Origin: Metabacillus lacus
Lineage (GTDB): Bacteria; Bacillota; Bacilli; Bacillales; Bacillaceae
Assembly (NCBI RefSeq): GCF_009674805.1
Contig: NZ_WKKI01000002.1
Location: 1 to 64,000 of the forward strand
Reading direction: 5' to 3'
DNA: 64,000 nt
The notes under the pieces are model-generated. The model saw only the letters and a list, made by a program, of their open reading frames with translations. It was not told the DNA's origin and ran no database searches. Shown here piece after piece: positions 51,267-59,782 of the stretch. The position numbers and the translations under genes were made by a program. Positions within the stretch are counted from its first letter, which is position 1, and every line of letters begins with the position of its first letter.

Positions 51267-51638
51267 TTAGTTTATATATGCTTTGCCGGTATAACGCCTG
51301 GCATCGCGGAAAATTCCAAAGTCCTTGTCCCATTCGTCCACGCCACTCCCGCTCTGACCAAAGCCTATCTCTTTCCACATGATCCTTTGCATTCGTTTAG
51401 CAATAGCATCTGTGTCCGTTTTACTTTTGGACCAGACCTCAATCTGGAAAAGATATTCCTCTGTGAGCCAATCGTTGTCAGCGTAATCTGTGGGTATAGG
51501 TGGAGCAATTGGATCAATAACTATAATTGGTCCAGATACATCACCGGCTGCAGGGTACTCATAAAATTTAATCCTTTTGCCGACTTTTGAAGCAATAAGG
51601 GGATCAGCGATAAAAGCTTCATGAATTTTATATATCAC
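51267..51638 (-). CDS. Tail terminator/completion-type protein
   Basis: 123 aa from a GTG (51638) 8 nt after GGGAGGGG. Contains EYPAAGDVSGPIIVIDPI and LFQIEVWSKSKTDTDAIAKRM, a pattern seen in tail-terminator proteins (DUF3168/gp17-like) that cap the tail at the head end. It is in the standard place after the HK97 gp10-like gene, 2 bp away. Confidence 0.75.
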   Translation of the reverse strand: MIYKIHEAFIADPLIASKVGKRIKFYEYPAAGDVSGPIIVIDPIAPPIPTDYADNDWLTEEYLFQIEVWSKSKTDTDAIAKRMQRIMWKEIGFGQSGSGVDEWDKDFGIFRDARRYTGKAYIN

Positions 51639-51640
51639 TT

Positions 51641-52033
51641 TTACATCCCCTCCCTTATGGCTTGCTTGATGGCTTCTTGATAAGCTCTCTGAGCATTTCT
51701 CATTGCTCTAGCAACTGCCCCTTTACCTTGCGGATTAGGGTTTTTTACTGTGCCAAATTCGTTTAAATGGATGACTCTGTATCTACCTTTAGGGCCCTTC
51801 CAATGAACTCTAATTGTACGAACACCCATTATAGAAACAGGATCTGCTATTGTTATTTCATCAATAGAAGCCCCTGTGTCTTTGAACCTCAGGAATTCCT
51901 TTTCCAATTCTTCTACAAACTTTCTTGCGCCTCTTCTTAACCCTATATCAGTAATTACCTGGACTCTGGCTGGACCTAACCTACTGTTAAGTTCATTCAG
52001 GACTCTGTTCATACCAGTTATTCTCACTGTCAT
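51641..52033 (-). CDS. HK97 gp10-like tail component
   Basis: 130 aa. The family pattern is clear: ITGMNRVLNELNSRL at the start, KFVEELEKEFLR, and HLNEFGTVKNPNPQGKGAVA near the C-terminus. Head-tail joining or tail-completion role. It overlaps the upstream adaptor gene by 4 nt. Confidence 0.85.
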   Translation of the reverse strand: MTVRITGMNRVLNELNSRLGPARVQVITDIGLRRGARKFVEELEKEFLRFKDTGASIDEITIADPVSIMGVRTIRVHWKGPKGRYRVIHLNEFGTVKNPNPQGKGAVARAMRNAQRAYQEAIKQAIREGM

Positions 52034-52398
52034 TGTGATAACCCCGCAACAATGTCAATAAAGCGCCTGTCTTGCATGTTAGGCTGCACTTTTTTTATAT
52101 TGTAATGGCTCCCGCGGTATTCGGCAGAGTCTATTTCAAGATAGTGTTTATTACTCGGAATAAACTCAGCTTGCGGATCCCGGATAGTGATTGTTACATC
52201 TGATAACGTGCCGTTTGATTTGGCTAGTTCTAAGTCCTTCAGCCACACTTGGTCGATTTTAGCCCATGCATTAAAAATGGTCCGCGCTTCGGATTCACCG
52301 GGCATCGGACCATCATTAGCAACATATTCAAAAAAGGTGACAGGTGTCCGGAGCTCACCAGAGTGAACCCTCTGAGGTTTATATTTGTTATCCCTCAT
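52030..52398 (-). CDS. Head-tail adaptor (SPP1 gp16-like)
   Basis: The ATG at 52398 (MRDNKYKPQRVHSGELR) has AAGGTG 6 nt upstream, giving 122 aa; the extra 12 codons overlap the previous gene. Beta-rich phage_H_T_join type protein with GELRTPVTFFEY at the start and AEYRGSHYNIKKVQPNMQDR. It closes the connector under the portal. It overlaps the preceding gp6-like gene by 11 nt. Confidence 0.85.
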   Translation of the reverse strand: MRDNKYKPQRVHSGELRTPVTFFEYVANDGPMPGESEARTIFNAWAKIDQVWLKDLELAKSNGTLSDVTITIRDPQAEFIPSNKHYLEIDSAEYRGSHYNIKKVQPNMQDRRFIDIVAGLSQ

Positions 52399-52678
52399 AA
52401 CCGTCACCTTCTTCCAGCACATTATCAAATCCAAAGCTGTTTAACTGACTGAGAAAATTGTCATTAAAATACTCAAGGGCATCATTATAAACATACCTGG
52501 TACGTTCAAAAACAAGTTCTCGGCCTCTCAGATTTGAAGTAATATCAAATGTGCCACACTTACCCTGTATATCCTCATAGGATGCTTGGAGCATTTCAAT
52601 GAGCGTTTCATCTTCACTGCTATGAGTGATACGCATGCGCCCCTTAAAACGCTCCAGAATGCCTGGTGTGATGTCCAT
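52388..52678 (-). CDS. Head-tail connector (HK97 gp6-like)
   Basis: 96 aa, helical: LERFKGRMRITHSSEDETLIEMLQASYEDI, then ELVFERTRYVYNDALEYF. This matches the gp6-like adaptor that binds beneath the portal. It follows the capsid gene by 16 bp. Confidence 0.82.
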   Translation of the reverse strand: MDITPGILERFKGRMRITHSSEDETLIEMLQASYEDIQGKCGTFDITSNLRGRELVFERTRYVYNDALEYFNDNFLSQLNSFGFDNVLEEGDGYEG

Positions 52679-52694
52679 TTACATCACCTCCGTT

Positions 52695-53837
52695 TTATAC
52701 TTCGGGAACCCCTGACACTCCATCTTCAATGTTTAATGTGTACACCACAGAAGAATTGTTGTCTCTTGGCTTACCGTTTGCAAATTGCTTGATCGTGTAG
52801 AGCGTAGCATCTTCGATGGCAAGAGTTTGGTCAAATTTCTTTAACTTGTAGCCGCCAGCTGTGACTGCCAGGTATTCGCCTCTGATGAAGAAGATCACTG
52901 TTCCTTCTGTCACAAACTCAGACTCAACGATTTGCGGGTTGAATGGTAGATTGGAAGTGTAAACACCGTTTGAATTTTGTGTTGTAGAAGCTGCCACAAT
53001 GTCAAAGTGATCAAATGGGTTAACAACAGCAACAATTCTGCCGGCCACTCTGCGAACTTTACCTTTTGCATTTTTGGAAAGACCTTTTACAACATTTTTA
53101 AGCTCTGTAACTGTAGTTCTTCCAGGTTCAAAAGTAAGTACGCCACTTGGTGCTTTGTCCACTACAGCTCCGTCTGGACGAACGTCTTTTGTCAATCCTA
53201 CAGGCTCATGTTTAGCAGCACCGCCACCTAATACAAACCCTCTTTCAAGGCCCACAGAGATAGCTTCTACAGCGATTGTGCGGACATAACGCTCAACCCA
53301 TACTGGACCAAGTTCAAGCATGTCATTAGGCACTACAGCGAATGCAGTCAATTTAAGCTGAGTAATTTCTTCTTCACCGAATGTTGCACCGAGCTGCCCT
53401 TTAATATCACCGAATAGCGGCCCCCACACAGCTGCGCCTTCAGGGTCAGAAGTAATGATACGAGTAACAGCACCCATATCCACAAGACCGAGTGCATTTA
53501 GTAATGGATGCTCTGCAACTAGATCTTCAAAGATTCTGTCTTGAGTTGTAACCGGCAAGATTGAATCTTCATCAAATCCTTTTTTATCAATCGCATTCTG
53601 GAAAAACTTTGTTTCCTCAGATGTAAGTACGTTTTGTCCGCGGTTTTGCAAGATAGAGCGATCCATCATTTCCACATTTACTTGCTTCGCCACTTCTGCT
53701 GTCACTTCGGATTGAAGCACATCCAGATAGTTAACGAACTCTGATTGTTGTTCAGCTTCCGTTCCTTCTGTCATCGCTTTAGCAAGGGCTGCTTTCGCTT
53801 TCTTGAATTCTTCTGATTTATTAAATCTAATTGTCAT
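52695..53837 (-). CDS. Major capsid protein, HK97 fold
   Basis: The ATG at 53837 (MTIRFNKSEEF) with GAGGGAT 6 nt upstream gives 380 aa. N-terminal helical delta/scaffold region (about 1-95), then the HK97 core (VTTQDRIFEDLVAEHPLLNALG onward; E-loop and P-domain patterns). The ClpP-like protease encoded next upstream likely trims the N-terminus. The core VPNDMLELGPVWVERYV is typical of phi105-like capsids. Confidence 0.9.
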   Translation of the reverse strand: MTIRFNKSEEFKKAKAALAKAMTEGTEAEQQSEFVNYLDVLQSEVTAEVAKQVNVEMMDRSILQNRGQNVLTSEETKFFQNAIDKKGFDEDSILPVTTQDRIFEDLVAEHPLLNALGLVDMGAVTRIITSDPEGAAVWGPLFGDIKGQLGATFGEEEITQLKLTAFAVVPNDMLELGPVWVERYVRTIAVEAISVGLERGFVLGGGAAKHEPVGLTKDVRPDGAVVDKAPSGVLTFEPGRTTVTELKNVVKGLSKNAKGKVRRVAGRIVAVVNPFDHFDIVAASTTQNSNGVYTSNLPFNPQIVESEFVTEGTVIFFIRGEYLAVTAGGYKLKKFDQTLAIEDATLYTIKQFANGKPRDNNSSVVYTLNIEDGVSGVPEV

Positions 53838-53855
53838 TATGTTATCCCTCAATTC

Positions 53856-54617
53856 TTATAAATTTAAAAAGAGCGTGTTCAAGTTCCGTTTAGCAGTTGC
53901 TGCCGGTACTTGCTCTGGCTCTTTTTGTTGGTTTTTATATTGGTTTATTTCTTCTTGCATAGCATTCATCTGTGCTTTTAATTGTGCCAATTCTTCGGAG
54001 GTGGTGTCCTCCACAGTTGTTGCAGTGGATGTGGCAAAACCGATTTCAACAGCCTCATTTGCACTGAACCAAGTCTCTTCATTGACCATTGTGCGGATCT
54101 CTTCCCGCTCTTTTTGAGCTTTAAGCATGTAGATGTCAATGATCCCATCTTCAAGCTTCTCAAGCATGTCAGCTTCTTTTCTCATGTTGGTCTTGCTGCC
54201 CCATACGATGGTAGAAGCTTCATGAATCATCATCATGGCTCCTGCTCCCATGATCAACTCGTCTGCCGCCATAGCGATAATAGAAGCCGCAGAGCAAGCC
54301 CATCCGTCAACATTGATTGTCACCTTGCCCTTATGGGCTTTCAGACGGTTGTATATAGCAATCCCATCAAAGGCACTGCCACCCGGAGAATTAAGGTGAA
54401 TAACCAGATCATTGTTGCCGGCTTCTTTCAAAGCATTGTCAACATCTGCCGCTGAAGTGGAGTCCCAAAACCATGAGTCACCGATGTCACCATAAATAGT
54501 TATTTCGCTGACTCCAGTGTCTGCATTGTGTATGGCAGCAAAGTTATGAGGAATATTTGCTAATTGCTCGTTATATTTTTCATTCTTAAAACCAAATTTC
54601 CGCTTCATTTGTTTCAC
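53856..54617 (-). CDS. ClpP-like head maturation protease
   Basis: 253 aa from a GTG (54617) 7 nt after GAGGTG. The ClpP fold has LNSPGGSAFDG (76-86), catalytic Ser109 in GWACSAASII, His132 (MMIHEAS) and a downstream acidic partner. The C-terminal Glu/Gln-rich coiled coil (about 207-240) may act as scaffold. It overlaps the portal stop by 4 nt. Processes capsid precursors during procapsid assembly. Confidence 0.92.
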   Translation of the reverse strand: MKQMKRKFGFKNEKYNEQLANIPHNFAAIHNADTGVSEITIYGDIGDSWFWDSTSAADVDNALKEAGNNDLVIHLNSPGGSAFDGIAIYNRLKAHKGKVTINVDGWACSAASIIAMAADELIMGAGAMMMIHEASTIVWGSKTNMRKEADMLEKLEDGIIDIYMLKAQKEREEIRTMVNEETWFSANEAVEIGFATSTATTVEDTTSEELAQLKAQMNAMQEEINQYKNQQKEPEQVPAATAKRNLNTLFLNL

Positions 54618-55753
54618 TCATTATCACCTCCTTTAACTGTTCCGACTTCTTGATAGTTCTTCGTGATAACATACTTGTCCAGTTCAGGATCATCAGCAGC
54701 ATCGTGTCCTGTTGCCATTCTGATTTGATTACGCGTAAAGGATCCGGAAGCAATAAGCTTATCAATGCTTGTAGCAAGGTCAAATATGCTCTGATAAGAG
54801 ACACCTTGCACTTCAAGCTGCTTTCCTTCTAAGTATTCATTCTGTGAAAAGAACTTGTTATTTCCTTCATCCTTTATTTTTTTTAGTAAAGGATTAATGG
54901 TGAATAGCATATAATTTTTGGTCTGCTTTTCCACATCGGCCATATCGCCATGCAGTAAGCCAATCGGAATGCCGATAGCCATTGCAACTAAGTTTAAAAA
55001 ACCGTTTGTTACTTTGTTGATTTCATCCACAGTAGGAACATTCCCAGTGCCGTCATAATGCTCAGTGTATTTAATACCTTTTTGCTCCGGAATGAGGGCA
55101 ACATCCTTCTCTTCTATTGCCTTATACATATTGTCAATGAATTCTTGAAGCTTCTGTTTTGTTTTTTCATCCTTTGCCGCCAACATATCCATTTCTACAG
55201 TTCCGCGAATTTGATTCTTACGTTTCTGAGCACTCAGAATCCGGCCAAACAAATCACCATAGTCATTAAACAGACTGTCAATAAGAGGTGATAGTTCTTC
55301 ATTCTTATACCGCAGATGCAAAACTTCACTCTGTTTAAATATTCTCTGGAACTCGTAATCTTTAATTCTTACATTGAAAAAAGTGTCTTCCCACACAGCA
55401 TATTGATTGTGTTCAAAATCATCAGCAATCAACAAATCATCATCATCTGCCTGGATAATCAGACACTCATTGTCATAGATAAGTTTCTCGATTACCGTCT
55501 GCCAAAAGGTGCTGGCCGTCATATTTTTGTTAGGCCGCACATTCAAGCGATAATAAAGGTGCTGTTTGACGTAATCTTTTCCATCCTTCACGCGGAACTC
55601 TGCCTGGCTTATCGTCCTTCCTAAAAAGGAGGCGCAGGTATCAATGGCTAATCTCTTCATATGGATTCTAGTCCGGGTGTCTTGCAAAAACTCCACATCG
55701 AACATATAACCAAGTTCACTATTTCGCTTGAATATTGCATCTAACCAACCCAA
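54614..55753 (-). CDS. Portal protein, HK97 family
   Basis: 379 aa from a TTG (55753) 7 nt after GGGGGTG. Signature stretches are MKRLAIDTCASFLGRTISQAEF, IDSLFNDYGDLFGRIL and VAMAIGIPIGLLHGD with VEKQTKNYMLF. The dodecameric portal is the channel for DNA packaging and exit at the tail vertex. It lies between the terminase and the head protease, the standard order. Confidence 0.93.
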   Translation of the reverse strand: MGWLDAIFKRNSELGYMFDVEFLQDTRTRIHMKRLAIDTCASFLGRTISQAEFRVKDGKDYVKQHLYYRLNVRPNKNMTASTFWQTVIEKLIYDNECLIIQADDDDLLIADDFEHNQYAVWEDTFFNVRIKDYEFQRIFKQSEVLHLRYKNEELSPLIDSLFNDYGDLFGRILSAQKRKNQIRGTVEMDMLAAKDEKTKQKLQEFIDNMYKAIEEKDVALIPEQKGIKYTEHYDGTGNVPTVDEINKVTNGFLNLVAMAIGIPIGLLHGDMADVEKQTKNYMLFTINPLLKKIKDEGNNKFFSQNEYLEGKQLEVQGVSYQSIFDLATSIDKLIASGSFTRNQIRMATGHDAADDPELDKYVITKNYQEVGTVKGGDNE

Positions 55754-55768
55754 TAATTCTCACCCCCT

Positions 55769-57445
55769 TTAAAAGCTAATCGCATCAAGGAAAAAGTCAT
55801 TTCCTAGCTGTATTTCATCTGCCCGGTACATCCCATGTACAAATGCTTGGAAACCATCCGTTTTACGTTTTACTTGTTCTTTTTTCATGTATTCTTTGTT
55901 CCCTCTCTTGTCCGTAACCACAAGAACATTATTTGTATACCATCGTTGCATTGGATTGTCTCCGAATATTATTTTCTTATTAGCGAAGGCTGTTTCTATT
56001 CTAGGAGCCAACAAACTGTGGATGGCTCTCGGATTTCTAAGTATCTCAACTTCAAAACCTTCTTCTTCAAAAAATGGCCTTAAAATTTCCATCCTAAAGT
56101 TATCAGCAACAACCTTTTTTATCAGATAATGCTCCCGCATCTGGACAAACCATTGAACAATTATCTGTGGATTGATAGTGGGTTCGTTGACAACAGTTAA
56201 CAATCCCTGCTGCTCCCATTCCCGGATAGGCGCTAATTTTATTTGGTTTTTAACATTGTCGTTATTCTTTCTGGAATACGCATAGTGTTTGTCCACAAAT
56301 TCTTTTCGCACAAATGAATGAGTTTTAAAGATATAATTTTCTTCTTCATCCCTGAATAAAAGACCGCATGCTGCAAAGTCTCGGATGGAAGCAAAGTCCA
56401 GGCTTCCAATACATTCTTGCCCTGATAGATCCGGCATTTCGCGGTTAGTCGCTTCGATTTCCTCCCAAGTTGCAACCGACTTTTCTAAATCGACTTTTGG
56501 GAGGTTCATCCTTTTGGTCATAAATTCCTCATAGTTCGATGGATCTTCTTCCAAATCCTCATACTCTTCATAGATGGTGTCGAAAAGACCTTGAGCATAA
56601 TCGCTTCTGGGCTCGCACAACATGGGATTAGCCTTTTCCCACTTATCCGGATGGTTAGCTTCTGCTTCATCATCCAGTTTGCAGATGAACGGGAAAAGAG
56701 AGTTCCAGCGAGCTTCACCATTAAGCACCTTCATGGCTTTTTCTTTCAACTTATCCAGGAAACCCTCCCGAACATATCCATCAGTACCAATGTAAAACTC
56801 TCTCGGATTCGGCTTTTTACCAAGACCGGAAATGTGAACCCGGACATCTTTGTTATCTTCATATTGGTGAATCTCGTCAAAGATAACAGCGCCGTCCCTC
56901 AGACCATCCTTTGTGCCGCCGTTCGATGTTCTGAAGGTGAATATTGAGTTTGTTTTCTTGGAAACAACTTTGGTCAAGGTGGCCTTAAATGCCCTCTGCA
57001 GCACCTCATGTTTCTTCACGCACTTATAAGCTTCGTCAACCGATGTTTTTGCCTGTTCCTCACTGTTTGCTACAATCGAAATATTATAATCTTCAATTCC
57101 ATGAAGCTCACTAATAAGAAAGTTTGAAATAACAGTGATCAAACCATTCTTACCGCCGCCACGCCCAAGCATCCAGAGAAACTTACGGAATACCACACGA
57201 TTATTCTTTTTCCAAAATAAAAAAACGAATGCAATCAAGAATTTCTGGAATGCAGCCAGTGGGAAATACCACTTTTCACCGAATGCGATACACTTCTCAA
57301 TTAATTCGTCATCAAAATACACATCATTATTATTTAAAATGTTTTTTTGAACAAACTTTATTAACAGTAATCGCTCTTTGTTTAGCTTGATTTTCCCTGT
57401 TTTATAAAGCTGAATATATTCATCAACATATTTTTGTCGTATCAC
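55769..57445 (-). CDS. Terminase large subunit
   Basis: 558 aa. ATPase domain with Walker A-like LGRGGGKNG (93-101), Walker B GAVIFDEIHQ, and a coupling motif; C-terminal RNase H-like nuclease with acidic residues in GSLDFASIRD, VVADNF and KTDGFQAFVHGMY. It cuts concatemeric DNA and pumps it through the portal. The start overlaps the small subunit by 4 nt. Belongs to the Terminase_1 group, usually cos-type with an HNH partner. Confidence 0.95.
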   Translation of the reverse strand: MIRQKYVDEYIQLYKTGKIKLNKERLLLIKFVQKNILNNNDVYFDDELIEKCIAFGEKWYFPLAAFQKFLIAFVFLFWKKNNRVVFRKFLWMLGRGGGKNGLITVISNFLISELHGIEDYNISIVANSEEQAKTSVDEAYKCVKKHEVLQRAFKATLTKVVSKKTNSIFTFRTSNGGTKDGLRDGAVIFDEIHQYEDNKDVRVHISGLGKKPNPREFYIGTDGYVREGFLDKLKEKAMKVLNGEARWNSLFPFICKLDDEAEANHPDKWEKANPMLCEPRSDYAQGLFDTIYEEYEDLEEDPSNYEEFMTKRMNLPKVDLEKSVATWEEIEATNREMPDLSGQECIGSLDFASIRDFAACGLLFRDEEENYIFKTHSFVRKEFVDKHYAYSRKNNDNVKNQIKLAPIREWEQQGLLTVVNEPTINPQIIVQWFVQMREHYLIKKVVADNFRMEILRPFFEEEGFEVEILRNPRAIHSLLAPRIETAFANKKIIFGDNPMQRWYTNNVLVVTDKRGNKEYMKKEQVKRKTDGFQAFVHGMYRADEIQLGNDFFLDAISF

Positions 57446-57783
57446 ACAAGATCACCGGGTTCATAATCGCCTTGTTTCCCTTCCACAGATGATGCAGGGG
57501 AGGCAGGGACAAGACTCCCGTTGGTAAAATTAATGCTTTTCTCAAGAGCAATCATCTGTGAATTCAATTTACTCTTTTCATTCATAGATGGATGCGCCTT
57601 TATAAACCGCTGTGATCCATTTTCAATTACTATTGTTGCCCCGTCTTTGTCAATCGCTTCACTGCACGCTAGATCCAACTCACGCAATTTTATATACCGA
57701 TTGACTTTATCAACTTCCAACAGATCATCTGTATCAATTCTAGCCATCAGCTGCTCTTTTAATTGCTCTAACATCCCATTCAA
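57442..57783 (-). CDS. Terminase small subunit (P27-type)
   Basis: 113 aa from a TTG (57783) 7 nt after GGAGG; an internal ATG 3 codons later is possible. Helical, with INRYIKL-like (VNRYIKLRELDLACSEAI) and HPSMNEKSKLNSQMIALEKSI, the P27 small-terminase pattern. Recognises the cos or pac site and delivers DNA to the large subunit. Confidence 0.85.
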   Translation of the reverse strand: MNGMLEQLKEQLMARIDTDDLLEVDKVNRYIKLRELDLACSEAIDKDGATIVIENGSQRFIKAHPSMNEKSKLNSQMIALEKSINFTNGSLVPASPASSVEGKQGDYEPGDLV

Positions 57784-57904
57784 GATACCCCCTCCCCCCT
57801 ATATGCCCCTAATGTGCGCGTTTTTCGATAAAACATTTGCCGGTCAACCCATCGCCCCGGTCTTCCAGATGAAATTCAGTCTTGGATTTTTTGATGGGGG
57901 GGTG

Positions 57905-58066
57905 TTATTCTTGCAATGCTTTCTTTTCCGTTTGAATTTTCGCTAACTGTTCTTCCTGAATTCTTAAACTGACTTTCAAATCATTAATGTAAGATTGAAT
58001 TTCTCTCTCATGTATTTCCAAATTTTCAATTTTGCTATTTATTAATTGTTTTTGATATGCGTTCAT
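57905..58066 (-). CDS. 53-aa coiled-coil protein between HNH and terminase
   Basis: The ATG at 58066 (MNAYQKQLINSK) lies 8 nt after AAAGGTGG. An upstream ATG (58093) overlaps the HNH gene. It is a long charged helix (EIHEREIQSYINDLKVSLRI). Not recognised; a possible packaging accessory by position. Confidence 0.7.
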   Translation of the reverse strand: MNAYQKQLINSKIENLEIHEREIQSYINDLKVSLRIQEEQLAKIQTEKKALQE

Positions 58067-58071
58067 ATCCT

Positions 58072-58380
58072 TTACCACCTTTCGTCTTGCCAAATTTTCT
58101 TTGTGCTTTTATTTGGATTGATGTGTGCAAAGGTTCTTTTATGTTCAATGTTATGGCAATTGATACAGACGGTTTCAAGGTTGTCTAAATCGAGTGCTAA
58201 TTCAGGGTAGAAATAAATCTCTTTAATGTGATGGACGTTTTGCCCATGATTAAACTTGCCTTGACGCTTGCACTCCTGGCATTCCCTGTTGTCCCTATCC
58301 AGTGCTAATAAGCGGAGTTCTTTCCATGACTTTGAATTGTAGAACTTCTTCTTTTGTTCTTTTGATTTGTATTCAGTCAT
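58072..58380 (-). CDS. HNH endonuclease of the packaging module
   Basis: 102 aa. Zinc-binding CQECKRQ and CINCHN pairs enclose the HNH core NVHHIKEIYFYPELALDLDNLETVCINCH. Phage HNH proteins next to the terminases are needed with them for cos cleavage in several Gram-positive phages. This suggests cos-type packaging here. It starts at the stop of the preceding ORF (58380). Confidence 0.92.
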   Translation of the reverse strand: MTEYKSKEQKKKFYNSKSWKELRLLALDRDNRECQECKRQGKFNHGQNVHHIKEIYFYPELALDLDNLETVCINCHNIEHKRTFAHINPNKSTKKIWQDERW

Positions 58381-58643
58381 TATCTTTTCCTCAATACATC
58401 AAACTCTTCCAAATCGAATTGACCACCTAATAGTTCAACAACTTGTTTATATGCTGGATCTTGATGGTGTTTTGGTAATCTCCTGAACATCCACAGGGAT
58501 AAGTAATAGAAGTCTGTAAATAATTCCGTATCAGTAATGCTGACGTTTATTGTTAATGGTGTTGTTTCTTTTTGATTACCGGTATCTGTATTAATGATTG
58601 TGCATCTCCTTTCATCAAGACAGTCTGCATAAAAAAGAGCCAC
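58380..58643 (-). CDS. Unrecognised phage ORF before HNH, start uncertain
   Basis: Up to 87 aa from a GTG at 58643. That GTG lies inside the stem of a terminator hairpin and lacks a ribosome site. A good AAAGGAG stands 7 nt before an ATC codon (58598), so translation may begin at a non-AUG/GUG/UUG codon (about 72 aa) or the gene may be a remnant. The body (TDFYYLSLWMFRRLPKHHQD; VVELLGGQFDLEEFDVL) looks protein-like. Function unknown. Confidence 0.65.
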   Translation of the reverse strand: MALFYADCLDERRCTIINTDTGNQKETTPLTINVSITDTELFTDFYYLSLWMFRRLPKHHQDPAYKQVVELLGGQFDLEEFDVLRKR

Positions 58644-58654
58644 ACAATGGTGGC
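58631..58654 (-). terminator. Terminator upstream of the packaging module
   Basis: GCCAC / GTGGC (58639-58654) with a 6-nt loop, followed on the minus strand by TCTTTTTT. It lies at the head of the late operon and would stop leftward transcription coming from the early genes. Confidence 0.7.
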
Positions 58655-58660
58655 CTTATA

Positions 58661-58860
58661 CAAAGTGTCTGTTGGTTTTCCAGGCCGACAGACGATATAA
58701 CATAGATTTAGAGATGTTCATTTACCATCTTTACTGCGGCAGATGGCGAGCCGTCCCGATCCAAACCTTTAGCAGCTGAGATCACCGCATCCTGAGGAGG
58801 CAGGTATGAGCTGTGGTATGCTGCACCGAGCAGTCATCCACAACCAGGAATGGAGTAAAA
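58661..58860. other. Structured, gene-free region at the early/late junction (cos or RNA candidate)
   Basis: Between the late-operon terminator and the early genes lie about 350 bp without a convincing ORF. The left 200 bp are richer in GC than the AT-rich right part (58861-58960) and full of dyads. GTCTGTTGG/CCGACAGAC (58668-58693) pairs perfectly (one G-U) as plus-strand RNA. TGTGG-TATG-CTGC-ACCGA-GCAG-TCAT-CCACA (about 58814-58844) forms nested stems, and CCTG/CAGG and CCATC/GATGG pairs also occur. Position next to HNH and terminase suits a cos region; a non-coding RNA is the alternative. Confidence 0.55.
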
Positions 58861-58966
58861 AGTGTGTCTTAATCAATTTCCGATAATATAAATTTAACAG
58901 GTATAAAAGCAAATAACTTAAATGGTTTTTAAATTATATAGAAAAAATTTCTAAATAAAAATGAAA

Positions 58967-58993
58967 GGCCACTAGGTTAGTAGTGACCTTTTT
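58967..58993. terminator. Terminator of the early gene cluster
   Basis: GGCCACTA / TAGTGACC (58967-58988) with a 6-nt loop; TTTTT to the right and, on the minus strand, TTTCATTTTT to the left. It ends leftward transcription of the early genes just after the gene stopping at 59008. Confidence 0.7.
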
Positions 58994-59007
58994 AATCGAA
59001 TAGTTCA

Positions 59008-59196
59008 TTAGTCTGTCAATTCAAATTCGCTGATAACACCTGCACCCTTAAGTTCAGTGTTGGTCAGTAAACATTCTGCTTCTAACATTTCTAAATCCTC
59101 TACGTCTGTAGGGAGCTGTTCTCCAAAACTTTCCCAAACGTCTTTTTTTAACCAGATTTCCCTTTCTAAAGTAACCCTTATTGCTACTCTTTTCAT
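59008..59196 (-). CDS. 62-aa early phage protein
   Basis: The ATG at 59196 (MKRVAIRVTLEREIWLKK) has AAGGAGG 7 nt upstream; the longer frame is rejected. An acidic C-terminal half (DVEDLEMLEAECLL), a beta-alpha look, no known motif. Last gene of the early cluster, just before its terminator. Confidence 0.8.
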   Translation of the reverse strand: MKRVAIRVTLEREIWLKKDVWESFGEQLPTDVEDLEMLEAECLLTNTELKGAGVISEFELTD

Positions 59197-59234
59197 AAGT
59201 ATTCCTCCTTCACTTCTTATCGGAATCTGCATTA

Positions 59235-59399
59235 CTAACTCTTTAGTTCCTCATAATCTACATGAAATACATGGGGATCATCGTACAATGCGTTAATAGC
59301 GTCTTGTAACTCTACTGAGTTGCTAACGGTTCTTGTATATGAGTTTTGGAGAATTTCTCCCATAAATTCCTGCTTATAAGTAATCCTGTACCGTTTCAT
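59235..59399 (-). CDS. 54-aa early phage protein
   Basis: Found by hand: ATG at 59399 with GAGGTGG upstream, reading MKRYRITYKQEFMGEI and ending DYEELKS. Residue pattern 'S.ELQDAINALYDDPHV' suggests a small DNA- or protein-modifying fold, not recognisable. The opening MKRYRI/MKRVAI resembles the adjacent downstream gene, hinting at a duplicated pair. Confidence 0.75.
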   Translation of the reverse strand: MKRYRITYKQEFMGEILQNSYTRTVSNSVELQDAINALYDDPHVFHVDYEELKS

Positions 59400-59457
59400 T
59401 TCACCCACCTCTTTCTTATATCGCTATTTTTATACTTTTGTTCTTCTTCAGCTTAGT

Positions 59458-59604
59458 CTATTCATCACCCATGAATGTTATTTTTTCATGACTACAGACC
59501 GGGCAACAAGACACTTCATCTTCGGTAAATGCTGAGATTTCAAACTTAACTTTAAATTCATGTAGACAGATATCGCATTTATATTGACTCCAGACAGATT
59601 GCAA
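59458..59604 (-). CDS. 48-aa zinc-ribbon protein
   Basis: Found by hand: TTG at 59604, 8 nt after GGGAGG. CDIC (10-13) and CCPVC (33-37) make a four-Cys zinc ribbon around FKVKFEISAFTEDE. Small zinc ribbons are common among phage early genes and may bind nucleic acid or host polymerase; no specific function is claimed. Confidence 0.72.
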   Translation of the reverse strand: MQSVWSQYKCDICLHEFKVKFEISAFTEDEVSCCPVCSHEKITFMGDE

Positions 59605-59617
59605 TTTTGCACCCTCC

Positions 59618-59782
59618 CTACTTTCCGTTAGAAAGAATAGTGTTCTGATAATCTTTTACTAAAGCAAAAGCTTGCTCTTCAGTGAATCCTTGCTTTACAA
59701 GGTTCTCTTTATAACTCCATAACACCGGAGAAAGATCCCGCAGCGTTGCCTGCATCTGTTCAAGAGCTTGAATGATATTCAT
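59618..59782 (-). CDS. 54-aa helical early protein
   Basis: Found by hand: ATG at 59782 with AAGGAGG 9 nt upstream. Sequence MNIIQALEQMQATLRDLSPV ... GFTEEQAFALVKDYQ contains a helix-turn-helix-like FTEEQA turn often seen in small YonK/DUF-type phage proteins. It overlaps the upstream gene by 4 nt (ATGA). Function unknown. Confidence 0.75.
   Translation of the reverse strand: MNIIQALEQMQATLRDLSPVLWSYKENLVKQGFTEEQAFALVKDYQNTILSNGK

Noticed and set aside
54586-54816. ORFs antisense or out of frame within portal, capsid and tail genes
   Set aside because: They shadow well-supported genes and have no ribosome sites or recognisable products.
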